A DNA stretch of 5,277 nucleotides from Nitrososphaeraceae archaeon (GTDB taxonomy: Archaea; Thermoproteota; Nitrososphaeria; Nitrososphaerales; Nitrososphaeraceae). Positions within the stretch are counted from its first letter, which is position 1, and each line of letters begins with the position of its first letter. Location of the stretch: positions 1 to 5,277 of the forward strand of contig JASHSN010000137.1 of assembly GCA_030038695.1 (NCBI GenBank), written 5' to 3'. Positions 1 to 5,277 of this stretch are shown here, piece after piece. Made by a program: the position numbers and the translations under genes. Under the pieces are notes generated by a model that searched no databases, was not told the DNA's origin, and saw nothing but the letters and a program-made list of their open reading frames with translations.

Positions 1-2
1 CC

Positions 3-80
3 CATAATACATCAGGTATTTCGTACGCGGATTCAACACCTGTGAGTTCAGATATCACTACGAATAACAAGATGGGTTAG
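3..80 (+). CDS. Possible 3' end of a convergent plus-strand gene (partial)
   Basis: Frame 3 is open from the window edge to a TAG at 78-80, giving 25 polar residues that end in TTNNKMG. If real, it would be the tail of a gene convergent with the truncated kinase, with 52 bases between the stops. No domain can be recognised. The opposite strand is also open over 1-77 (ISELTGVESAYEIPDVLW), so the coding strand is uncertain and neither may be coding. Confidence 0.2.
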   Translation, partial: HNTSGISYADSTPVSSDITTNNKMG

Positions 81-132
81 GTTTGGCTTAGCTTTATCGT
101 TCAGATATAGTAAGTCTAGAACTCAACAAATA

Positions 133-2097
133 TCAACTGATTTTCGGATGGCCTCTTAGCAGATTATCAATCACTTGAATAAGTCTATGCTTGTCTGCGT
201 AAAGAAAATTTGGTTTTGAAAAATTAAGTTCCGTAGCTAGACTAATGCCTTCTTTCTTTTCATTTAAAAGCTGTTTTTTATAATCTGCAACAAGATCTGA
301 AATTAGTGCATTTACATCTAGACCTTCTTTGTTCAGCTGCAAAGTGTGGCTCTCAATTTTTTGTACATCTAGAATATCCTCGGTCAGACGTTGTAATCTC
401 ATTGCATTTCTGATTATTATATCTAGAGAACCGATATGCATGCTGTCTGTTAACTTGGTTCGAAGGATTTGAGACAAGCCAAGGATAGGTTGTATAGGTG
501 TACGCAATTCATGAGCTGCTATGTTGATAAAGTCTTGCTGCATTTTATCATGTATTGCTAGTTGTTTATTAGCTAATTCTAGCCTAGTACGTGATTCCTT
601 TAGCTGTTCGTGTAACTCGGATTCTAACCATAAATTCTCCATTAAAGAAAGGTAAGACAAAACGCTGGCTTTACTGTTAGAATATACAGATAAACCTATT
701 GCTTCTTCGAAATTTGTTTTTGAATCATCTCTTATTTCGATAACTAGTGAATGCTTTTTGTCCACAACAAGGATCGTAGCATGACTATCCAAAATAATCT
801 GCTCGATATTCCTAACATCAATATCATCATGAACAAGGTTGGAATTAGCAAGTGGAGAACACTCTTTGTGTTCTTTTAAGATTTGCAGCTGTTCCGTTGA
901 TTTATTCATAGGCATCAAGATTCTAATCGTTACATCTCGCTCTCCTGCTGCTACCTTTGCTAATTGTATAGCTCCTATCATGGACTGGCGAAGAAAAGCA
1001 TTAGATGTAGGTAACATTATCATAATTTCATTTTGGGCATTTTTCACAAGATCCAAATACAGTTCGGCTACTCTAGAGGCGTTTGAAATCACTTCTATAT
1101 CCCCGAAATCGGTACCATGTTCGATGCTTGCTATTCTAGTTTTGGCATCAATCCCATTTTTCCATAACTCTTCAAAGATATAATGAAAGTGGTTAACATA
1201 TACTGGTTCATTACTTACTAATACACTTTGAGCAATCTCTCCACCTTCTAACTTCTCTATAGTGGCATGCACCTCTTTTTCTGTAATAGAAAAATTCATT
1301 GGTGGCATGTTCTTGATCTCTCTTATATGAACTCCTAAATCCAAGATCATTTTTACTAATTCTATAGTATCTCTTCCTATCGGAGCAGTTAGTAATCTAA
1401 TGCCCTTGTGCTCAGACCTTCTAGACCTTGCCATTATCTCCTTGCATAGATCGAGGAATCTACTATACCCTAGTTGCAGTCCACCGGATCCCGAACAAAC
1501 CAATAATTCATTGGAAGTTTCAAGGAAATTTGTTATTTCGTTAACTATTTCTTCCCTGTTTGTTAATACCTTGGTTTCATAGTGGAATGCTCTTCCCTCC
1601 TCAATCTCTTTAATCCTTTCACCCCCAAGTATTGCCTTGTTCCAGAGATTGTCAAATACATATTGCTCCTGTTCTACAACTTGCTTAATGTTACTACAGA
1701 TTGCTTGTGAGGCTATTTTTCCATGCTCATACAAAATTAGAGGTGCGATATATTCACTTTCACTCACCATATAGTTGCCCTTTATTCCATCTAAATGACG
1801 TAACTCATGAACTATCTTAATTAATTCTTTACAGTAAGATAGATTATCTTTTGTAATTTCAGTAAGATATCTCAAATGTACTCCTCTTTTCTTAGCATCA
1901 AGAAAGGCTTTCTTTATGGGCTCAAATGTTATGGCAAGAGGTGGTCGTGTATAGTTCATATAAGTATCAGCTTTGTTCTTTGTATTATGAAAAAACCGTA
2001 CTTCTGTCTGTACTACGTTTGTAACTCCATGAATTACTTTCGTTGAAGACAATCTTAGTTCATCGTTAACTTGATCAGCTGTCATATATTCAAGCAT
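133..2097 (-). CDS. Histidine kinase-like protein truncated before its ATP-binding domain
   Basis: A 654-residue soluble sensor kinase relative with no signal peptide or membrane segment, so cytosolic. Three sensor modules run at about residues 31-170, 175-330 and 333-490. The first has ELRHLDGIKGNY (98-109) and FDNLWNKA (148-155); the second has FEELWKNG (308-315) but a divergent HIREIK in place of ELRHLD; the third ends in MENLW. A charged helix (about 490-522) leads to a HisKA dimerisation helix with the phosphoacceptor H529 in AAHELRTP. The chain ends in VIDNLLRGHPKIS, where a normal kinase would read NLLxNA, so the catalytic N-box Asn, the DxGxG box and the GxGLG box are all absent. The ATG lies 6 bases after the receiver gene stop; Met5 is an alternative start. 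The sensor resembles PLD/TrmB-like effector folds (inference). It is either a degrading paralogue or a phosphoacceptor served in trans. The reading frame and HisKA call are firm; activity is unknown. Confidence 0.85.
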   Translation of the reverse strand: MLEYMTADQVNDELRLSSTKVIHGVTNVVQTEVRFFHNTKNKADTYMNYTRPPLAITFEPIKKAFLDAKKRGVHLRYLTEITKDNLSYCKELIKIVHELRHLDGIKGNYMVSESEYIAPLILYEHGKIASQAICSNIKQVVEQEQYVFDNLWNKAILGGERIKEIEEGRAFHYETKVLTNREEIVNEITNFLETSNELLVCSGSGGLQLGYSRFLDLCKEIMARSRRSEHKGIRLLTAPIGRDTIELVKMILDLGVHIREIKNMPPMNFSITEKEVHATIEKLEGGEIAQSVLVSNEPVYVNHFHYIFEELWKNGIDAKTRIASIEHGTDFGDIEVISNASRVAELYLDLVKNAQNEIMIMLPTSNAFLRQSMIGAIQLAKVAAGERDVTIRILMPMNKSTEQLQILKEHKECSPLANSNLVHDDIDVRNIEQIILDSHATILVVDKKHSLVIEIRDDSKTNFEEAIGLSVYSNSKASVLSYLSLMENLWLESELHEQLKESRTRLELANKQLAIHDKMQQDFINIAAHELRTPIQPILGLSQILRTKLTDSMHIGSLDIIIRNAMRLQRLTEDILDVQKIESHTLQLNKEGLDVNALISDLVADYKKQLLNEKKEGISLATELNFSKPNFLYADKHRLIQVIDNLLRGHPKIS

Positions 2098-2103
2098 TAG
2101 ATG

Positions 2104-2478
2104 TTAGTTATTGCCATTCTGACGAAACCTTTGTACGGCTTCTATCAGATCATCGATCGATAGTGGTTTTCTAAGCACTCCTTTTGCACCAGAAGACAAC
2201 ATCTCCTTTAACTCTTTGTCAGTTACAGACGACGCAGTAAATATCAACACGTTATTGAACTGAAGTAGGTTCTCTTCCTTTAATGCTCTGAAAATATCGA
2301 ATCCACTGAATTCTGGTATTGCAAGATCCAATAGTATGGCATCAAACTTATGTTCTTTTATCGTTTGTAATCCTACTTTTCCATCTCCTGTTGTCTCACA
2401 GACAATATTCTCACTTTCAAGGCATAAACGAACCATATCAGCAATATCTCTGTTATCTTCTATCAACAATACTTTCAT
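2104..2478 (-). CDS. Stand-alone response regulator receiver domain protein (CheY-like)
   Basis: A 124-residue protein consisting of one receiver domain. It accepts phosphate from a histidine kinase on an aspartate and signals by changing shape. The sequence shows the acidic pair E7-D8 (VLLIEDN), the phosphoacceptor D51 in ILLDLAIPEFSG, the switch T81 in LIFTAS and the invariant K104 in RKPLS, so it should be phosphorylatable. There is no DNA-binding or enzymatic output domain; only a short polar tail (RFRQNGNN) follows the last helix. Its ATG overlaps the stop of the upstream kinase by 4 bases (ATGA), the usual sign of translational coupling, and the truncated kinase begins 6 bases after its stop. 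The most likely partner is the upstream full-length kinase. Output is probably through protein-protein contact or as a relay; the target is not in this window. Confidence 0.95.
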   Translation of the reverse strand: MKVLLIEDNRDIADMVRLCLESENIVCETTGDGKVGLQTIKEHKFDAILLDLAIPEFSGFDIFRALKEENLLQFNNVLIFTASSVTDKELKEMLSSGAKGVLRKPLSIDDLIEAVQRFRQNGNN

Positions 2479-4694
2479 GTGCCTGTATCCCTTTCCCTCT
2501 TGTTCTCTTGTACTCTCACTGGTAAGGTAAATTTGATTACTGCGCCTATTCTATGGGTATTGTCAATCCAAATCTTTCCACCATGAGCCTCAATTATGCC
2601 TCTGCATATCACCAAACCCAGTCCCGTGCCTGCATGTTTTCTAGTGGGTCCAGTATCAATTTGGTAGAATTTTTGAAAAAGTTTGTCTGCTTTCTCTGGG
2701 TTTATTCCAATGCCATTATCTTCTACTGTAAAAAGAGCCATCTTGAAATCATTATCATTATCCTTATTATTATCATTATAGTTTTGAACACTCACAATTA
2801 TCTTCCCATTACCATTATCAGGAACAAAGTCTATTGAGTTTTTAATTAAATTGGATAGAACCTGGCTAATTCTGTTAGGATCACAAAAAACTGTTCCATT
2901 CAACTGTATGTTTGCTTGAAGATCTATCTTCTTATTACGTGTGAGTGGTCTTAGCTCAGAAATTGCTTCGTGTATGAGCTTTGTAATACTAGTATTATTC
3001 ATAGAAAACTTGAGCTTTCCCATGTCAAGTTTATAGACATCCATTACGTCATCGACGAGAGCTTGTAATTTTTCTATATTTCTGTTCATTGCATCGATCG
3101 CATTCTTTTGTCGCTCATTTACCTCAGCTCCTCCCATAAACTTGGGTCTTAGAAGCATTTGGGCATAGCCTTTAAGTGGTACTAGTGGAGTCTTTAATTC
3201 ATGACTTACCATGGAAATGAATTCCTCTTTTGCTTTTTCAGTAGCTAATAGTTGTTCATTTACTTCTCTAATGTGCGCGTATAACCGGGTTTGCTGCCAC
3301 AAACTCTCAAAGATTGAAACGTAAGAGGAAACCGTAGGTTTGCTATTAGAATAGGTTGCCGTTCCTATCGCCTCTAAGAAGTTATCTTTTGAATCGTCAA
3401 TTTTCTCTATCGTCAATATTTCTCTTCTATCAACGATCATTATAGTGACCGTAGTTACAGCTGTTCCTGTAACGATCTCTATAGATTGTATATTTATTTT
3501 CTTCCCTTGATCTAATAGCGGGGTCATACTTCCTATCATTTCGTCAATGACGACATTGGTTGGTGTTATAATCCTGACATTAACCTTACGATCTAAAGCT
3601 GCATCTCTCAAGAATCGAATTATACCGAGACGCTGCTCCCGGTAAAAAGCATTAATTGTAGGAAGCACTAAAGATACCTCTTCCTTAGCCGACAATACCA
3701 GATTAATGAACAACTCTTGTATTTTAGTTGGAAGGTGAATAACCTCTGTGACTCCTAAATCAATCCCTTCTTCGATCTCTCTAATTTTTATTTGAGCTGC
3801 AGTTGCTCTATTCCAGAAATTCTCAAACACATACCTTTGCTGTTCTACAATCTCCTTTACGTTACTGTGGATAACTTGCTGCGATAGAGAGGATTGCTGC
3901 ATCGTTCCATAGGCGATATACTCTCTTTCAGAAACTGCAAAGTTCGCCTTAATGCCATCCAAATGTCTAAGTTCGCCAAGATTCATCAATTCCTTGCAAA
4001 AATGTATATTATCTTTAGTGATTTCTGTGATAATCCTTAACCTTGCCTTCCTGTTTACATCAATCAATCCCATCTTGAAGATATCTGAACCGTATACAGA
4101 TGGCCAAGCATGATCTCCACAAATATCAAGAGTAGTCAGTGCTCCTGAGAAGAATTTAGCTATTGCTTTGGTCATATTTTCTTGTTTGTGTAATACCTCT
4201 GTTCTTTCAGTCGGTATTCCATCCTCGAATTCTCTGATCTTCTCTTGAGCAGGAACAGCTTTATTCCAAAGAGTTTCAAATAAGTATTGTTGCTGTTCTA
4301 CTATAGTACTAATGTTACTGTATATGACTTGTGGTATTGGTTGAGATTCATTTACTATGGCGGTAGCTAAATACACCTTATTATCAAATACGGCAAAGTT
4401 GCCTTTTACTTTATCCAGATGTCGAAGTTCAATTCCAACTCTCATTATTTCTTTACAAAAAGGTAAGTTTTTCAATATAATGTGGGTCAAAATTCTGAAG
4501 ATTACACCCCTAGCCATCGCCTCTTCAATAGCTTTCAAATAAAATTCAATTGTGATAGATGGTGCATTAGAATCAAGACAAGAATCCACCTTAAATATCG
4601 ATTCCGACATGACTTGCATACACACCTTAGTTGCAGCCTCTCCTCCGATGAATACCTCTGTTCTTTGTGTGGCGCCGGTATTATCAGAAGACAT
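2475..4694 (-). CDS. Cytosolic sensor histidine kinase with three tandem PLD/TrmB-like sensor modules
   Basis: A 739-residue kinase from the ATG at 4694 (MSSDNTG). Two sensor modules (about 12-159 and 164-311) carry ELRHLD (89-94, 241-246) and end in FETLWNKA and FENFWNRA. A third, more divergent module (316-467) has IMIVDRRE and ends in FESLW. A short coiled linker follows, then HisKA with phosphoacceptor H498 in VSHELKTP, then HATPase_c with N-box N619 (NLIKNSI), DNGIG (659-663), an F box (LFQKFYQI) and GTGLGL (689-694). All catalytic boxes are present, so it should autophosphorylate. There are no membrane segments; a cytosolic signal is implied, ligand unknown. An Asn/Asp-rich insert (638-649) sits in a HATPase loop before ALFTVEDNG. 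An upstream ATG at 4727 would add 11 residues, but a TATA box lies within that extension, so 4694 is preferred. It is the first gene of the operon and its stop overlaps the receiver start. Confidence 0.93.
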   Translation of the reverse strand: MSSDNTGATQRTEVFIGGEAATKVCMQVMSESIFKVDSCLDSNAPSITIEFYLKAIEEAMARGVIFRILTHIILKNLPFCKEIMRVGIELRHLDKVKGNFAVFDNKVYLATAIVNESQPIPQVIYSNISTIVEQQQYLFETLWNKAVPAQEKIREFEDGIPTERTEVLHKQENMTKAIAKFFSGALTTLDICGDHAWPSVYGSDIFKMGLIDVNRKARLRIITEITKDNIHFCKELMNLGELRHLDGIKANFAVSEREYIAYGTMQQSSLSQQVIHSNVKEIVEQQRYVFENFWNRATAAQIKIREIEEGIDLGVTEVIHLPTKIQELFINLVLSAKEEVSLVLPTINAFYREQRLGIIRFLRDAALDRKVNVRIITPTNVVIDEMIGSMTPLLDQGKKINIQSIEIVTGTAVTTVTIMIVDRREILTIEKIDDSKDNFLEAIGTATYSNSKPTVSSYVSIFESLWQQTRLYAHIREVNEQLLATEKAKEEFISMVSHELKTPLVPLKGYAQMLLRPKFMGGAEVNERQKNAIDAMNRNIEKLQALVDDVMDVYKLDMGKLKFSMNNTSITKLIHEAISELRPLTRNKKIDLQANIQLNGTVFCDPNRISQVLSNLIKNSIDFVPDNGNGKIIVSVQNYNDNNKDNDNDFKMALFTVEDNGIGINPEKADKLFQKFYQIDTGPTRKHAGTGLGLVICRGIIEAHGGKIWIDNTHRIGAVIKFTLPVRVQENKRERDTGT
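2750..2780 (-). repeat. Imperfect GATAAT/AAT microsatellite within the kinase HATPase domain
   Basis: This AT-rich stretch of ATTATC and ATTATT units encodes the insert NYNDNNKDNDNDF of the full-length kinase. It lies between the strand IIVSVQ and the strand ALFTVEDNG, where HATPase_c domains have a surface loop. It is the same unit type as the longer perfect array at 5091-5120. Confidence 0.75.
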
Positions 4695-4714
4695 CTCGCA
4701 ATATATCTCAAAGC

Positions 4715-4726
4715 AGTATATAAGCA
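4715..4726 (-). promoter_or_regulatory. Archaeal TATA box for the kinase-receiver-kinase operon
   Basis: On the minus strand this reads GCTTATATACTG, preceded by a purine-rich AAGACAT that could serve as a BRE. Its centre is about 26 bases upstream of the ATG at 4694, the normal archaeal spacing between TATA centre and transcription start. This predicts a leaderless or nearly leaderless mRNA beginning at that ATG, and argues against the longer in-frame start at 4727, whose first codons would overlap the box. No Shine-Dalgarno-like motif is evident before 4694. The call rests on motif and spacing only. Confidence 0.5.
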
Positions 4727-4745
4727 TGTCTTGATAACGTTAGCA

Positions 4746-4760
4746 ATAAGGAGATATTCA
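4746..4760 (-). repeat. 15-bp direct repeat, copy 1, just upstream of the operon TATA box
   Basis: The minus-strand sequence TGAATATCTCCTTAT is identical to the copy at 4943-4957 in the same orientation. This copy ends about 20 bases upstream of the putative TATA box, where archaeal activators often bind. It could be an operator or a relic of transposon activity; the sequence alone does not decide. Confidence 0.6.
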
Positions 4761-4942
4761 ACAGCAGTAGAGTTGAGTTGATGATTAGATCAAATGTAAA
4801 TATCACGACTTACTTGTGGTACACTTCTCTAATTATAATTGCCCATTGGAATGCTTTAGGTTGCGCAGAACAGAATTTCTTCTTCTTGTATCATTTAAGG
4901 GATGCGCATAAGTGGGATCTTATATGAATACCTATTATTACT

Positions 4943-4957
4943 ATAAGGAGATATTCA
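4943..4957 (-). repeat. 15-bp direct repeat, copy 2
   Basis: Exact second copy of TGAATATCTCCTTAT in the same orientation, 197 bases from copy 1. The flanking bases differ, so identity stops at 15 bp. It lies just beyond the point where recognisable transposase similarity fades. Confidence 0.6.
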
Positions 4958-4977
4958 TTTACTACGACTTTTGCATG

Positions 4978-5277
4978 AAGATAGATGTATATAAACTCCT
5001 TCTTCTTTCATATCCATTTGTCTTCTATATAATCACCTCTCTTAGATACGGTCAGATCTGATGCATCAACTACCAACGTTATTGGTTCCTCATTATCATT
5101 ATCATTATCATTATCATTTTCAATTGATGACTTAATCCCAATCATTCTTTTCCTAATATGAGTAAAGTGTATTTCCTCAACAATCTTGACATATTCAGCT
5201 AACCCACGCACTATACCTTGAACCATTCGATACGGAAAAGATCTTTAGAAAAGCAAGAAACTAGACATAACTATCAG
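4978..5277 (-). pseudogene. Decayed IS5-type (DDE) transposase fragment, 5' end beyond the window
   Basis: One minus-strand frame reads, across two stop codons, like an IS5-type transposase. The parts in order are LLF-stop-RSFPYRMVQGIVRGLAEYV, then FTHIRKRMIGIK, an Asp/Asn repeat, VVDASDLTVSKRGDYIEDKWI, a stop, and KKKEFIYIH. The Asp of VVDAS would be the first catalytic Asp of the DDE triad, and RGDYIEDKW matches the block that follows it in this family (recognition, not a search). The in-frame stops are TAA at 5245-5247 and TGA at 5008-5010; each fits a single substitution of a Lys or Arg codon. A 72-codon ATG-started frame at 5008-5226 lies between them but is unlikely to be functional. 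The later D and E residues and the C-terminal part are missing. The left edge of similarity is approximate. Family-level assignment is less certain than the transposase call. Confidence 0.7.
5091..5120 (-). repeat. GATAAT-type hexanucleotide microsatellite inside the transposase remnant
   Basis: The plus strand shows four perfect CATTAT units followed by a degenerate CATTTT. Read in the minus-strand frame it encodes an alternating Asn-Asp run (ENDNDNDNDNEE) at the place where a variable linker precedes the first catalytic Asp block of the transposase. Since the unit is six bases, gain or loss of copies keeps the frame. Confidence 0.9.

Larger units (their letters stand above)
4727..4977. other. 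Non-coding interval between transposase remnant and kinase operon
   Basis: No convincing gene is seen on either strand. It contains the two 15-bp direct repeats, the upstream edge of the operon promoter, a small AT palindrome (AATTATAATT near 4831-4840), and two GCGC-centred palindromes (TGCGCA at 4862-4867 and ATGCGCAT at 4902-4909) about 41 bases apart. The minus frame that continues from the transposase stays open for about 30 codons past its stop at 5008, but only the first part (KKKEFIYIH) looks like transposase. Confidence 0.5.

Noticed and set aside
81..132. Transcription terminator for the operon
   Set aside because: The minus-strand sequence after the kinase stop has no clear T-run or stable hairpin that I can identify.
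839..1183. Plus-strand open frame of 114 codons inside the truncated kinase
   Set aside because: It lies wholly antisense to a well-supported kinase frame and shows no domain-like sequence; it is a shadow frame.
2319..2837. Plus-strand open frames antisense to the receiver and the kinase HATPase domain
   Set aside because: Low-complexity hydrophobic translations opposite strongly conserved kinase and receiver motifs; no independent support.
4697..4709. Second TATA-like motif (AGATATATTG) on the minus strand
   Set aside because: Its centre would place the transcription start inside the kinase coding region, past both plausible start codons.
4357..4781. Three plus-strand frames antisense to the kinase N terminus
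   Set aside because: They overlap each other and the firm minus-strand sensor module, and no promoter or domain is seen.
4925..5062. Plus-strand 46-codon frame beginning MNTYYYYKEIF
   Set aside because: Antisense to the transposase remnant, Tyr/Leu-rich because of AT-rich DNA, and without recognisable features.
5091..5120. Possible CRISPR-like or regulatory tandem array
   Set aside because: The unit is only six bases with no spacers and encodes an in-frame Asn-Asp run, so it is a simple microsatellite.

Overview
The window reads as archaeal, most likely an ammonia-oxidising thaumarchaeon of the Nitrososphaerales (Nitrososphaera or Nitrosocosmicus type). This is inferred from the AT-rich DNA, from soluble histidine kinases whose tandem sensor modules end in 'FExLWNKA'-type motifs, from GATAAT hexanucleotide repeats inside genes, and from an archaeal TATA box placed for a nearly leaderless transcript. 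No similarity search was possible, so the lineage is a recognition call.

Layout, all firm genes on the minus strand (right to left). At the right edge (about 4978-5277) is a decayed IS5-type transposase fragment with two in-frame stops, running off the window. Next comes a roughly 250-base non-coding stretch (about 4727-4977) with two exact 15-bp direct repeats and a promoter. Then follows a compact three-gene two-component operon: a full-length cytosolic hybrid-free histidine kinase (stop at 2475), a stand-alone receiver protein (2104-2478, 4-base ATGA overlap with the kinase) and a second histidine kinase (133-2097, 6 bases after the receiver). The second kinase has the same three-module sensor and the His phosphoacceptor helix, but stops inside the N box, so it lacks the ATP-binding domain. 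The left 132 bases hold no recognisable remainder of that domain; there is only a possible tail of a convergent plus-strand reading frame.

How the parts may work together: the first kinase can autophosphorylate and pass phosphate to the single-domain receiver, which has all its catalytic residues but no DNA-binding output. It would therefore act by protein contact or as a phosphate shuttle. The second kinase cannot bind ATP by itself. It could be a decaying paralogue, or a sensor and phosphoacceptor modified in trans by its neighbour. The sensor halves of the two kinases are clearly paralogous, which points to local duplication followed by divergence and truncation.
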